Assembly (NCBI RefSeq): GCF_027924405.1
Contig: NZ_AP026978.1
Location: 6,820,001-6,884,000 of the forward strand
Direction: 5' to 3'
Source of the DNA: Nocardia sputorum
GTDB lineage: Bacteria; Actinomycetota; Actinomycetes; Mycobacteriales; Mycobacteriaceae
Length of the DNA: 64,000 nt
Part shown: piece after piece, positions 41,823 to 51,129 of the stretch
Position numbering within the stretch: position 1 is the first letter of the stretch
Layout of the letters: each line of letters opens with the position of its first letter
Notes under the pieces: model-generated
The model's database searches: none
What the model was told of the DNA's origin: nothing
The model's input: only the letters and a program-made list of their open reading frames with translations
Position numbers and translations under genes: made by a program

Positions 41823-42740
41823 ATGACCCGCCGCGGGTGGTCGCTGTTCTTGGCGATGGGCGTGATCTGGGGCGTGCCATACGCGATGATCCGCGTCGCG
41901 GTGGAGGATCTGGACCCGATCGTGGTCGCGTTCGGCCGCACACTGATCGGCGGCTTGCTGCTGTTGCCGGTGGCGCTGTTCTCCCGTGCGCTGACGCCGG
42001 TGTTCCGGCGGTGGCGGCCACTGCTGCTCTACACCTTGGTGGAGATCACCGGACCGTGGTTCCTGATCGGGTACGCCGAGACCACGCTGCACAGCTCGAC
42101 CGTCGGCCTGCTGATCGCGGCGGTGCCGCTGATCGCCGTGGTGATCGTGACCGCGCTCGGTCACGATCGGTTCGACGCACGGCGGCTGGTCGGCCTGTTG
42201 ATCGGGTTCGCCGGCGTCGCCGCCCTGGTCGGTTTGGACGTCGACCTGGGGAACCCCGCGGCGATCGCGGCGATCGGCCTGACCACGATCGGCTACGCCG
42301 TGGGCCCGATCGTGATCAATCGCGCGCTGGCCGATCTGCCTCCGCTCGGCGTGGTGACCGGATCGCTGCTGCTCGCGGCGGCGATCTACGCGCCGTTCGC
42401 CGGTTACCGGTGGCCGGCGCGGGTTACCGCCGACGCGGCCTGGTCGGTACTCGGCCTCGCGGTGGTCTGCACGGCCGCGGCGTTCCTGTTCTTCTTCGCG
42501 CTGATCGCCGAGGTCGGTCCCGCCCGTGCGACGGTGATCACCTACATCAATCCCGCGGTGGCGATCCTGCTCGGCGTCACGGCGCTCGACGAGCCGCTGA
42601 CGGCGGGCATGGTGATCGGGTTTCCACTGGTCGTCCTGGGTTCGGTGCTCGGCACCGCGAGCGGTCGCGACAAGGCGGCGCGTACGGAGTCGGCGACGCC
42701 CGCCGCGCCGGAGGCCGCCGCTCAATTACCCGAGAGGTAA
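41823..42740 (+). CDS. EamA-family transporter
   Basis: A 305-residue protein with 10 membrane segments in two EamA repeats (GVIWGVPYAMIRVAV at the first; a late YINPAVAILLGVTALDEPL, the family hallmark). It should export small metabolites. The C-terminal tail is Ala/Glu-rich and cytoplasmic. It is the first of three same-strand genes, but the spacing of 78 bp to the next leaves co-transcription open. Confidence 0.88.
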   Translation: MTRRGWSLFLAMGVIWGVPYAMIRVAVEDLDPIVVAFGRTLIGGLLLLPVALFSRALTPVFRRWRPLLLYTLVEITGPWFLIGYAETTLHSSTVGLLIAAVPLIAVVIVTALGHDRFDARRLVGLLIGFAGVAALVGLDVDLGNPAAIAAIGLTTIGYAVGPIVINRALADLPPLGVVTGSLLLAAAIYAPFAGYRWPARVTADAAWSVLGLAVVCTAAAFLFFFALIAEVGPARATVITYINPAVAILLGVTALDEPLTAGMVIGFPLVVLGSVLGTASGRDKAARTESATPAAPEAAAQLPER

Positions 42741-42818
42741 TCGCCACGGGTGCGGGGACACCCGAGAATCGGGTACGCGCCGTTGCGATCGCGCGGTGCC
42801 GCTTCGAAAGGACCTCTC

Positions 42819-43256
42819 GTGTCAGTCACCGCGCCCGCCACTCGAACGGTGGTCGAAGAGTTGTTGCGGCGGATCGGTTCCGGGGACCCGGAAGCCGTCG
42901 CCGAGTTGTACGCCGAGGACACCGATTGGCGGCTCGATTGGCCGGAGGCGGAGCACGGACGCGCGGCGACGCCCTGGATCCGGCACCGTCGCACCCGCGC
43001 CGATGCCGCCGATCATTATCGCTCGATCGCCGAACACCATGTGCCGGAGGAGGTGGCCACGCGTGTCGAACGGGTGCTTGTCGACGGCGCGGACGCCGTG
43101 GTGCTCGGCGAAATCCGGCAGACCGCGCGCCGCACCGGTCGCGCCTATCGCGCGCGCTTCGCTCTGCATCTGACGGTGCGGAACGGCCTGATCACCCGGC
43201 ACCACGTCTACGAGGACAGTCTCGCCGTCGCCCAGGCCTTCGAACCGGGGGAGTGA
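42819..43256 (+). CDS. SnoaL-like (NTF2-fold) protein
   Basis: A 145-residue protein of the SnoaL/NTF2-like fold: helical start VVEELLRRIGSGDPEAVAEL, then YAEDTDWRLDWPE, and the closing strands FALHLTVRNGLITRHHVYED. This cone fold forms a small-ligand pocket; members are cyclases, isomerases or plain binders. GTG start with GAAAGGA upstream; a longer in-frame version begins in non-conserved sequence. Function not assignable. Confidence 0.75.
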   Translation: MSVTAPATRTVVEELLRRIGSGDPEAVAELYAEDTDWRLDWPEAEHGRAATPWIRHRRTRADAADHYRSIAEHHVPEEVATRVERVLVDGADAVVLGEIRQTARRTGRAYRARFALHLTVRNGLITRHHVYEDSLAVAQAFEPGE

Positions 43257-43277
43257 GTAGGTAATACGCTGCTCGGG

Positions 43278-43943
43278 ATGCTCGATTCGACGGAAGACTT
43301 CGCAGACGAACGCCCCGATGTCGCGGCCACCCGCGCCGCCTACGACGATATCGCCGAGCTCTATACCGAGCTCTTCCGCAATCACCTCGCCGGTGCGGTG
43401 CTCGACCGGGCGGTACTCGGCGCGTTCGTGGAATCGGTGGCGGGCAACGGTTCCGGGCCGATCGCCGATCTCGGCTGCGGCCCGGGACGGATCACCGGCC
43501 ATCTGGCGTCGTTGGGGGCGCGGGTATTCGGCATCGATCTCTCGCCGCGAATGGTGGAGCTGGCCCGCGCGGAGCATCCACAGCTGTTCTTCGCGCAGGG
43601 TTCGGTGGAGGAGCTACCGATCGGCGATTCGACGCTCGGGGGCATTGTGGCGTGGTATTCGCTGATCCATACGCCACCGGAGCGCGTGCCGCACGTGTTG
43701 AACGAGTTTCACCGGGTACTCGCGAGCAAAGGGCACGTGTTGCTGGCTTTCCAGACGGCCGACCTGCCCGATGCGGTGGAAGCCTTCGACCACAAGGTGA
43801 CCCGGGCCTACCGGTGGGCACCGAAACGCCTTGCGCGTCTGCTCGGCGGCGCCGGGTTCGCGATGATCGCCCGTATGGTGCGCGAACCGGGCCCCGACGA
43901 GCGGTTCGGGCAGGCCTACCTGCTGGCTTCGAAGGTTCGGTGA
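43278..43943 (+). CDS. class I SAM-dependent methyltransferase
   Basis: A 221-residue methyltransferase with motif I IADLGCGPGRITGHL, acidic motif II VFGIDLSPRMV and motif IV-like LGGIVAWYSLIHTP. It is close to small-molecule methyltransferases of the UbiE/ArsM type. ATG start 7 nt behind TACGCT (leaderless). The substrate is unknown. Confidence 0.88.
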   Translation: MLDSTEDFADERPDVAATRAAYDDIAELYTELFRNHLAGAVLDRAVLGAFVESVAGNGSGPIADLGCGPGRITGHLASLGARVFGIDLSPRMVELARAEHPQLFFAQGSVEELPIGDSTLGGIVAWYSLIHTPPERVPHVLNEFHRVLASKGHVLLAFQTADLPDAVEAFDHKVTRAYRWAPKRLARLLGGAGFAMIARMVREPGPDERFGQAYLLASKVR

Positions 43944-44076
43944 TTCACCGAACGCGGTCCACCCCGTCCGGGTAGGTTTGTCGTGTCGCGGCGGCTTCAT
44001 GGCTGCGCGGGCCCGCCGACAACGTGGTCGATCCGAAACTCGAACGTTCCACCATGTCGTCAGGGGGCGACTCATC

Positions 44077-45420
44077 ATGGAATTCATTGCGCCGGTCGAT
44101 GCCGTCTTCTTGCTCGCCGAATCCCGGGAACAGCCGATGCATGTCGGTTCGCTGCAACTGTTCGAGCCACCGGAGGGCGCGGGAGACGACTTCGCCGCGC
44201 AGGTGCACGACGAACTCCTCCGGAACACCGACATCGATCCGACCTTCCGCAAACATCCCGCGACGATATTCGGCACCCCGCAGATGGCGTGGACGCGGGC
44301 CGAGAACGTGGACCTGGACTATCACGTGCGGCGGCTGGCCGTACCCGGTCCTGGACGCATGGACCAGCTCGTCGAGCTGGCCTCCGGGCTGCACAGCAGC
44401 CTGCTGGACCGGCATCGGCCGCTGTGGGAGTTCCATCTGATCGAGGGTCTCGCGGACGGCAGGTTCGCGCTGTATTCGAAGATGCACCACGCGTTGATCG
44501 ACGGCGTTTCCGCTCAACGCCTGCTGCGGCGCACACTGACCAGCGATCCGTCTTCCGGCGCCGCGCGGGTGCCGTGGCACCTGCCTCGGGGCAGGCGCAG
44601 GACGGCGTCCGGTGCGGGTGGTACCGCGCGCAGCCTGGTCTCGGCGGCGACGTCCGGCGCATCGATGCTGCGCGCGGCCCGCACCGCCTTGACGCGGCAG
44701 CAGCTGACCTTGCCGTTCGCGGCCCCGCGCACCATGTTCAACGTCCCGATCGGCGGCGCGCGCCGCGCGGTGGTCCGGTCCTGGCCGCTGGAGCGGTTGC
44801 AGCAAGTCAAGAAGGCCACCGGTTCGACGCTCAACGACGTGGTGCTCGCCATGTCGGCGGGCGCGCTGCGGCGGTATCTCCTCGAACGCTCGGCCCTGCC
44901 GGACAAGCCGTTGGTCGCGATGGTGCCGATGTCGCTGCGCGCCGAGGACGACGACGGGACCGACGGGGTGAAGGTCGGCGCGGTGCTGTGCAATCTCGGC
45001 ACCGACCTCGCCGATCCGGTGGAGCGGCTGCGGGTGGTCGCGGCGTCGATGCGCGACGGCAAGGACGTCTACCGCACGCTGTCGTGCAACCAGACGATGG
45101 CGCTGTCGGCGCTGATGCTCAGCCCGCTGGCCCTCAATCTGGTGCCCGCGCTGATCCCGTACACCAACCCGACCTTCAACATCGTCATCTCGAACGTCCC
45201 CGGACCGCGTGAGCCCATGTATTGGAACGGAGCGCGTCTGGACGCGAGTTACCCGTTGTCGATCCCGTTCGACGGCCAGGCGGTGAACATCACGCTCACC
45301 TCCAACGCAGGCAATCTCGATTTCGGCGTGGTCGGCTGCCGCCGCAGTGTGCCGCAACTGCCCCACCTGCTCGACCACCTGGAGGAGTCGCTCGCCGAAC
45401 TGGAGCGGGCCACCGCCTGA
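44077..45420 (+). CDS. wax ester synthase/diacylglycerol acyltransferase (WS/DGAT)
   Basis: A 447-residue member of the bifunctional WS/DGAT family that makes triacylglycerol storage lipid. The catalytic motif is HHALIDG (137–143). Further family marks are NVPIGGARR, PLVAMVPMSL and NIVISNVPGP. The ATG at 44077 gives the conserved start MEFIAPVDAVFLL; the in-frame upstream extension has no ribosome-binding site of its own. Oleaginous actinobacteria carry many such genes. Confidence 0.94.
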   Translation: MEFIAPVDAVFLLAESREQPMHVGSLQLFEPPEGAGDDFAAQVHDELLRNTDIDPTFRKHPATIFGTPQMAWTRAENVDLDYHVRRLAVPGPGRMDQLVELASGLHSSLLDRHRPLWEFHLIEGLADGRFALYSKMHHALIDGVSAQRLLRRTLTSDPSSGAARVPWHLPRGRRRTASGAGGTARSLVSAATSGASMLRAARTALTRQQLTLPFAAPRTMFNVPIGGARRAVVRSWPLERLQQVKKATGSTLNDVVLAMSAGALRRYLLERSALPDKPLVAMVPMSLRAEDDDGTDGVKVGAVLCNLGTDLADPVERLRVVAASMRDGKDVYRTLSCNQTMALSALMLSPLALNLVPALIPYTNPTFNIVISNVPGPREPMYWNGARLDASYPLSIPFDGQAVNITLTSNAGNLDFGVVGCRRSVPQLPHLLDHLEESLAELERATA

Positions 45421-45445
45421 CGCGGAAGCGCATTCCCCAGAAAAC

Positions 45446-45585
45446 TAGAACGTGTTACTGTCGAGGCATGGTGCACCGGCCAGTCGAGGAAGCCGCGGCC
45501 GCTTCATGGCGATATCAGCGGCTCGCGGCGGACTCGACGCGCGGCGACCAGGCCGAGCCGGGCGCCTCTTATGCAACTCGTTCTA
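45446..45585 (+). promoter_or_regulatory. two KstR-like sites and a leaderless promoter
   Basis: The KstR consensus is TNNAACNNGTTNNA. TAGAACGTGTTACT (45446–45459) matches it except for the last base. TGCAACTCGTTCTA (45572–45585) matches fully. The first overlaps a TACTGT -10 box (45456–45461). KstR represses sterol-catabolism genes in mycolata; its role here is inferred. Confidence 0.5.
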
Positions 45586-45623
45586 GTACATCTGCGACGC
45601 GCCGTTCGCGGCGGAGCAGTTAG
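45468..45623 (+). CDS. candidate 51-residue small protein ahead of the flavoprotein gene
   Basis: An ATG lies 6 nt behind the TACTGT box and opens a 51-codon frame (starts MVHRPVEEAAAASWRYQRL, ends in an Arg/Ser-rich tail) that stops 15 bp before the flavoprotein ATG. No family is recognised, and the Arg/Ser-rich end looks like random high-GC coding. It may simply be the leader of the downstream gene or a translated upstream peptide. Confidence 0.3.
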   Translation: MVHRPVEEAAAASWRYQRLAADSTRGDQAEPGASYATRSSTSATRRSRRSS

Positions 45624-45638
45624 GGAGACCAGCACGCC

Positions 45639-46763
45639 ATGCGTACCGAAATCTGCGAACGGCTCGGGATCGAATTCCCCATCTTCGCCTTCACCCACTG
45701 CCGCGACGTGGCGGCCGCGGTCAGCAACGCGGGTGGACTCGGCGTGCTCGGCGCCGTGGGCTTCACCGCCGAGCAGCTCGAGGTCGAGCTGGCCTGGCTG
45801 GACGAGCACGTGCAGGGCGTATACGGCGTCGACCTGGTGATTCCGTCCAAGTACGAAGGCAAGGGCATCGACGGCCTGAGCCCCGAGGAACTGGAAGCCA
45901 AGCTGGCCGAGCTGGTCCCGCAGGGGCACCGCGACTTCGCCGAGAAGATCCTCGCCGACCACGGCGTGCCCAAGCTGCCGGAGGACGAGCACCACAACCA
46001 GCTGCTCGGCTGGACCGCCACCACCGCAGGGCCGCAGGTGGAGGTGATTCTGCGGCATCCGAAGGCCAAGCTGGTGGCCAATGCCCTCGGCACCCCGCCC
46101 GAGGACGTGATCAAGCAGGTGCAGGACTCCGGCAGGCTGATCGGCGCGCTGTGCGGTTCGGTCAAGCACGCGCTCAACCACAAGCGGGCGGGTCTGGACT
46201 TCGTGGTCTGCCAGGGCACCGAGGGCGGCGGCCACTGCGGCGAGGTGTCCTCGATGGTGCTGTGGCCGCAGGTCATCGACGCCGTGGGCGACCTGCCGGT
46301 GCTGGCCGCCGGCGGCATCGGCAACGGCCGCCAGGTGGCCGCGGCGATGGCGATGGGCGCCGCGGGCGCGTGGACCGGCTCGGTGTGGCTGACCGTCGAG
46401 GAGGCCAATGTGCCGCCCGCCCAGATGCAGACCTACATCGACGCCACCAGCCACGACACCGTGCGGTCGCGCGCCTGGACCGGCAAGCCCGCCCGCATGC
46501 TGCGCAACGAATGGACCGAGGCGTGGGAGCGGGCCGACACCCCCGATCCGCTGCCGATGCCGCTGCAGATGATGGTCGCGCTGGACGGCGTGAAGCGTGG
46601 CCACCGCTATCCGGAGGCCGCCAAGGACGTCAACTTCAACCCGGTCGGCCAGATCGTCGGCATGATGAACCGCGTCGAGCGTTCCGCCGACGTGGTCAAC
46701 CGGCTGATCCAAGAGTACGTAGAGGCGTGCGAGCGCCTCAACAAGCTCAACGGCGGAGCCTGA
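45639..46763 (+). CDS. nitronate monooxygenase-like FMN flavoprotein
   Basis: A 374-residue TIM-barrel flavoprotein of the 2-nitropropane dioxygenase family. The FMN-phosphate motif is GTEGGGHCGE, followed by LPVLAAGGIGNGRQVAAAMAMGAAGAWTGS seen in shorter form as AAGGIGNGR. The N-terminal segment FPIFAFTHCRDVAAAVSNAGG matches a mycobacterial subgroup. One family member, IpdC, acts in sterol-ring breakdown, so the KstR-like sites upstream are suggestive but not proof. AGGGAGACC precedes the ATG. Confidence 0.85.
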   Translation: MRTEICERLGIEFPIFAFTHCRDVAAAVSNAGGLGVLGAVGFTAEQLEVELAWLDEHVQGVYGVDLVIPSKYEGKGIDGLSPEELEAKLAELVPQGHRDFAEKILADHGVPKLPEDEHHNQLLGWTATTAGPQVEVILRHPKAKLVANALGTPPEDVIKQVQDSGRLIGALCGSVKHALNHKRAGLDFVVCQGTEGGGHCGEVSSMVLWPQVIDAVGDLPVLAAGGIGNGRQVAAAMAMGAAGAWTGSVWLTVEEANVPPAQMQTYIDATSHDTVRSRAWTGKPARMLRNEWTEAWERADTPDPLPMPLQMMVALDGVKRGHRYPEAAKDVNFNPVGQIVGMMNRVERSADVVNRLIQEYVEACERLNKLNGGA

Positions 46764-47145
46764 GTCCGGGCAACGACACGGGGAGGGCGATGCCGGGCGG
46801 TAGGGCCGCGCGGCATCCATCCGGTCGAGTCCGGGCCGATCGCACCGGCGTAGCCGCGGCTTCCCTTACACCGGTGCGACCCGCCGGACCGATTCCGCCG
46901 CACCGAAGGAATCGGCCACGGCGCTGATGTTCTGTCGCGGAGTCGATCTCGCCGGTCGGCGTCGTTCCCGGTGGTCCGAACACCCTTGCCGAGTCGGAAC
47001 CGATTCGTCCCATTCGCATCCAGATCGTCTGGGACAGAGTGGCCTAGGGAACTTCGCGGCACGGCCGCTTTCCCCGCGATGAGCGGACTCGGTTCGCGAG
47101 GTGCCCGAAAAACGTCTGAGACGGACTGTGCGGTGTACGAAACGG
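46764..47145. other. 382-bp intergenic region with one hairpin
   Basis: Between two convergent genes. The only structure seen is CCGATTCC (46889–46896) pairing with GGAATCGG (46908–46915), a possible terminator. No convincing coding sequence, RNA gene or repeat was found. Confidence 0.5.
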
Positions 47146-47922
47146 CTAGGCGGTGGCCGCTCGGTTCTCGTCGGCGCTCTCCTCGACGCCCGCCACCAAT
47201 TCCTCGAAGCGCGCGATGACCTTCTCGTGGTACATGCCGAACAGATCCTCGAACAGCGCCAGCTGAGCCTCACTCGGCCCGGAGCCGGAATCCCACACCG
47301 CGGCCAGCGCCCGCCACACCAGGACATGGAGATCCGGCGCACCGGCGAAGTACGCCTCGACCGCCTCCGGCACCTCGAGCACCATCTCGCCGATCGAGTT
47401 CAAGATCGCGCGCTGCATGGGGAGCCCGAGCGCGGTCAGCAGCCTGCGCACCAGCGCCACTTCGAGCGCCAAGAGCCGAGACAAGTCCGGATCATGCTCA
47501 CGGGCTATCGATTCGAGCTCATCGATCGTAGATTTCATTTCCGCGGAATCGATCCGCTGTGCGCAACCGGTGTAGGCGAGCAGCGTCTCGAGTACGAGAT
47601 TGCGCTCGACGTCGACGATATCGCGGAACATCTCTATCGCGATGTCGGGCATGGGAATCGAGAAGCGGAACAGCTGACGGTACACGTCCACCCCGCCGGC
47701 CTCCCGGACGTCGCGGATCGTGAATCCCTTGCCGCGCCGGGCTTCGACGAAGCCGTACGACTCCAGCCGACCCAGGGTCAGCTGCGCGGTCGCGCGGTTC
47801 ATATCGAATTCCTCGGCGACCTGACGCACCGACGGCATGAGATCCCCCGGCTGATATTCCCCCGCGGCAACCCGGCGCGCCAGCTCGTCGGCAACGTCGG
47901 CGACCACCGTCTGGGATCCCAT
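47146..47922 (-). CDS. GntR-family transcriptional regulator
   Basis: A 258-residue regulator. The winged helix is N-terminal (LARRVAAGEYQPGDLMPSVRQVAEEF, MNRATAQLTLGRLESYGFV) and the all-helical C-terminal domain is of the FadR/FCD type, probably binding a carboxylate or acyl ligand. ATG 47922 has AAAGGTGA upstream. Its -10 TAGACT lies at 47967–47962, and the palindrome at 47987–48007 overlaps the -35 position, so autoregulation is likely. Confidence 0.9.
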   Translation of the reverse strand: MGSQTVVADVADELARRVAAGEYQPGDLMPSVRQVAEEFDMNRATAQLTLGRLESYGFVEARRGKGFTIRDVREAGGVDVYRQLFRFSIPMPDIAIEMFRDIVDVERNLVLETLLAYTGCAQRIDSAEMKSTIDELESIAREHDPDLSRLLALEVALVRRLLTALGLPMQRAILNSIGEMVLEVPEAVEAYFAGAPDLHVLVWRALAAVWDSGSGPSEAQLALFEDLFGMYHEKVIARFEELVAGVEESADENRAATA

Positions 47923-47986
47923 CGAAGTCACCTTTCGACTGGTTTCGTACACGTCCCAGACAGTCTAAGCCCTACTGATCGGTACT

Positions 47987-48007
47987 GCACATGTGTCACA
48001 CTTGTGC
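47987..48007. promoter_or_regulatory. 21-bp near-palindromic operator
   Basis: GCACA-t-GTGT-c-ACAC-t-TGTGC reads the same on both strands except for the centre and two flanking positions. It lies 64 bp from the GntR start and 20 bp from the ABC1 kinase start, within both promoters. Confidence 0.65.
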
Positions 48008-48027
48008 GCGCGACTGTGAGGTGAGTC

Positions 48028-49518
48028 ATGACCATCCGGCCCATCGGCGAGCGCCCCGAGGAGGGGACCGCGGGCAAACGATCCCGGCTTTTCGCTTCCA
48101 GGCCCCATGGCAAACCGCCTGTTCACGGCGCTGTTCGTGGTGCGAAGCTGGCCGCGCTGCCGGTGGCGTTCGCCGGGCGGCAGGCCGCGGGGCTCGGTAA
48201 GCGGGCACTCGGCAGATCGGCCGAAGAAGTCAATCGCGACATCCAGCTGCGCACCGCGCAGCACATCTTCGAGGTGCTCGGCGAGCTCAAAGGTTGCGCC
48301 GCGAAATTAGGGCAGCTTCTGGCCATCTACGAGCTGGCGCTGCCGCGGGACGTGGCCGAGCCGTACCGGATCGCGCTCGCCAGGCTCCAGGACGCCGCGC
48401 CCGCGATGCTGCCGCACGCGGTGCATGCCGCCATGGCCGAAAGCATGGGCGCGCAATGGCGTTCGAGCTTCCGCGAATTCGACGACCGGCGCGCCGCGGC
48501 GGCCTCGCTCGGGCAGGTGCACCGCGCGGTCTGGCACGACGGCAGGACGGTCGCGGTCAAGGTGATGTACCCCGGCGGTAGGCAGGCGGTGGCTCGCGAT
48601 CTGGACCACTTGCGCCGGATCTCCTATCTCGCAACGGTATTCCTGCCCGGCGCGGACGTGAATGCGCTGACCGAAGCGATCTGCGCGTCGGTCACCGGTG
48701 AACTCGACTATGCGGCGGAGGCGAATTACCAGAGGGCGTTCGCCGCGGCCTATGCCGACGATCCGGACTTCCACGTGCCGAATGTCGTTGCGCAGCAGGG
48801 CGACGTGTTGATCAGCGAATGGATCGACGGCACGCCGGTCCCGCGCATCGTCGCCTCCGGCACGCAGGCCGAGCGCGACCGCGTAGGCATGCTCATGGTC
48901 CGCTTCGTGACTCGCGGCTGGGGCCGGCACGGACTGCTGTACGCCGATCCGCATCCCGGCAACTTCCGGCTGCTACCCGACGGACGGCTCGGCGTCATGG
49001 ATTTCGGCGCGTGCTGCGCGTGGCCGCCCGCGGGTTTCGGCGATCTGACGCTCGACTGCTGCAAGGCGATCTTCCGGGGCGGGCCGGGTGATCTGGCCGC
49101 GGCCACGCGCAGACACGGCTTCGTCGCGAACGGACGGGCCATCGACAGCGAGGCGCTCTACGCGGCGATCACCCCGTGTGGTGAGCCGTTGCGGCACGCG
49201 ACCTATCGCTTGACCACACGCTGGTTACGTCGACAAGTATTGCGCACCACGAATCCTCGGCTGACCAACGTGGTGCGCCAGATGACCATGCCCGCCTACT
49301 TCACGCCGTTCGCCCGCTCGTTCCTCACGCTGGTGGGCGTGCTCGGGCAGCTGGAGACCGAAGGGCCTTACCGCGACGAGATCATTCATTGGGTACCGGA
49401 ATTGAGCGAGGCGTTCAGTCCCGATGTTGCGCCGGAAGCGGTTTCGGCGACGGCAGACCTGGACACCGTTCGGAGACGGCGCGACGGGACGCGCAAGCGG
49501 GGCCTGCCGATCGGATGA
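48028..49518 (+). CDS. ABC1/UbiB-family atypical kinase
   Basis: A 496-residue ABC1 (ADCK/UbiB) protein. The family's KxGQ motif is KLGQ (93–96), the Ala-rich loop AAASLGQVH (157–165) replaces the glycine loop, the ATP lysine is Lys178 (VAVKVM), ADPHPGN spans 306–312 and DFG 325–327. UbiB proteins support isoprenoid-quinone or lipid metabolism through ATPase activity. It is divergent from the GntR gene and shares its operator. Confidence 0.9.
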   Translation: MTIRPIGERPEEGTAGKRSRLFASRPHGKPPVHGAVRGAKLAALPVAFAGRQAAGLGKRALGRSAEEVNRDIQLRTAQHIFEVLGELKGCAAKLGQLLAIYELALPRDVAEPYRIALARLQDAAPAMLPHAVHAAMAESMGAQWRSSFREFDDRRAAAASLGQVHRAVWHDGRTVAVKVMYPGGRQAVARDLDHLRRISYLATVFLPGADVNALTEAICASVTGELDYAAEANYQRAFAAAYADDPDFHVPNVVAQQGDVLISEWIDGTPVPRIVASGTQAERDRVGMLMVRFVTRGWGRHGLLYADPHPGNFRLLPDGRLGVMDFGACCAWPPAGFGDLTLDCCKAIFRGGPGDLAAATRRHGFVANGRAIDSEALYAAITPCGEPLRHATYRLTTRWLRRQVLRTTNPRLTNVVRQMTMPAYFTPFARSFLTLVGVLGQLETEGPYRDEIIHWVPELSEAFSPDVAPEAVSATADLDTVRRRRDGTRKRGLPIG

Positions 49519-49650
49519 GCACCAGTACGTTGCAGCACAAGCGGATTCGGTGACCCGCCTAGCCGCGAACAGCTATTGCCGGCTATTCTGCCATTTCCGT
49601 CTGAGACAGTACGACGAATCCTCGGTACCCTGTGTTCGGAAAACGACATT

Positions 49651-50250
49651 TCACCCCGCCAACCACGCCCGCCACCGCGGAGCGATGAGCGCGGCGATCT
49701 CCGCGTAACCCGCGGCGCCGGGATGGGCCCCGTCGCCCGCCCGAACCTCGGCGCCCCACACCGCGTTGTCGCGCAACGGCTGATGCACGCGCACGTACGG
49801 CACCCCGGACGCGGCGCAGACCCGCGCGAACCGCTCGTCCAGTGCCGCGGTGCGGGCATTGTGCTCCTCGTCCGCGATCGGCGGCGGGGCGACCATCAGC
49901 ACCGGCCAACCCCGCGCCGCGGCCTGGGCCAGCAGTGCGCTCAGATTCGCGACCGACTCGTCCGGGGTCACTCTCGGACCGCCGTTCTCGTGCAAGGTGT
50001 CGTTCACGCCGAACGACAGAACGACCCTGGCGTCCACGCCCTCCGGCAGGCGGGGTGCGCATTCGGCCGCGAAGCGCCGGACGACGTCCGTCGAGGTCTG
50101 TCTGCGCACCCCGAGGTTGTAGGCGGTCAGCGGGACGCCCTCCGCGTGCGCCGCGGACGCGAGCCTGCCCGCCCAGCCCAGGCAACCCGGGTCGCCGACA
50201 CCGGCGACGAACGAGTCTCCGACGAAACACACACGCAGATCACGGCTCAC
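49651..50250 (-). CDS. SGNH/GDSL-family hydrolase
   Basis: A 199-residue cytoplasmic SGNH hydrolase. Block I is VGDSFVAG with Ser13, block III GVND with Asn84, block V DGAHPG with Asp173/His176; the oxyanion Gly is in NLGVRRQTS. It probably removes acyl or acetyl groups from a small metabolite or glycan. GTG start 50248–50250. It faces the ABC1 kinase gene tail to tail. Confidence 0.87.
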   Translation of the reverse strand: MSRDLRVCFVGDSFVAGVGDPGCLGWAGRLASAAHAEGVPLTAYNLGVRRQTSTDVVRRFAAECAPRLPEGVDARVVLSFGVNDTLHENGGPRVTPDESVANLSALLAQAAARGWPVLMVAPPPIADEEHNARTAALDERFARVCAASGVPYVRVHQPLRDNAVWGAEVRAGDGAHPGAAGYAEIAALIAPRWRAWLAG

Positions 50251-50334
50251 CGGATGATCCTCGCAGCGCGGAGACCGGCCCATCTGCGCCGGGTGCGGGC
50301 AATATGATCACGGAGGTTCGACCGGGAGGGACTA

Positions 50335-51129
50335 ATGGTGACAACCGAGCCGGAACTCACGACACCGCCGGTTCCGCAGTGGTTCGCGCAGTTGTTCGCC
50401 CATCGGCGCTGGGTCCGGCGCAGCAGGCCGTTTCCGCACGTGTACGCCCGCGACGTCTTCGTCCCCGAGTTCTACCAGCGCCTGGCCGACCAACTGGAAC
50501 GCGTTCGCCGAGAACGCCCCGACCGGTTCGTCACCGTCGCCGACGGCTACAGCGCCGATGGAATCCGATTCGCCGACCTGCGCGACGGTCCGCTCGCGGT
50601 GTTCGCCACGCGCGAGTGGCACGACTTGGTCGCCCGGCTCGGCGGCGTCGAAGCGACCGGCGACGTCGAGGGGTCGGTGCACCATCACGGGCCGGGCAGC
50701 CCGTTCGGCTGGCCGCACAACGACCTCAACCCGGCCTGGTTCCCCGGGCCCCCGCCCGGTCTCGGGGAAGTGCGGCTGCCCGACGGCACCGTCCACACCA
50801 AGACCGGAGCGCGCGCGCCGGGCGTCGTCGCGCGTGAGACCGTCCGCGCCGTCGCGGTGCTGTTCTATCTGGGCAATCCGGGATGGGAGCCCGGCGACGG
50901 CGGCGAGACCGCGCTGTACGACCACGTCGCCGACGGAACCGCGCTGCCGTCGGTGGCTCTCGTCCCGCCGCTGGACAATTCGCTCGTGCTGTTCGAGGTC
51001 ACACCGCGCAGCTGGCACACGTTCGCGGGCAACAACGCCAAAGACCGCAACAGCGTGGTGATGTGGGTGCATCGCACCAAAGCGGACGCCGAACGACGCT
51101 GGGGAGGAGACCGGATTGTCCAGTGGTGA
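50335..51129 (+). CDS. 2-oxoglutarate/Fe(II) oxygenase (prolyl-4-hydroxylase-like)
   Basis: A 264-residue Fe(II)/2OG dioxygenase. The iron ligands are H128xD130 (PHND) and His228 (RSWHTF); Arg238-N-Ser240 is the 2OG-binding RxS. GDGGETALYD is the conserved strand between. Substrates of this P4H-like group range from peptides to natural-product intermediates. ATG start; the 3' end overlaps the next gene by 14 nt, so the two products probably act in sequence. Confidence 0.86.
   Translation: MVTTEPELTTPPVPQWFAQLFAHRRWVRRSRPFPHVYARDVFVPEFYQRLADQLERVRRERPDRFVTVADGYSADGIRFADLRDGPLAVFATREWHDLVARLGGVEATGDVEGSVHHHGPGSPFGWPHNDLNPAWFPGPPPGLGEVRLPDGTVHTKTGARAPGVVARETVRAVAVLFYLGNPGWEPGDGGETALYDHVADGTALPSVALVPPLDNSLVLFEVTPRSWHTFAGNNAKDRNSVVMWVHRTKADAERRWGGDRIVQW

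Noticed and set aside
50497..50506. KstR-like AACGCGTT sequence
   Set aside because: It lies inside the 2OG-oxygenase coding sequence and is not near a promoter.
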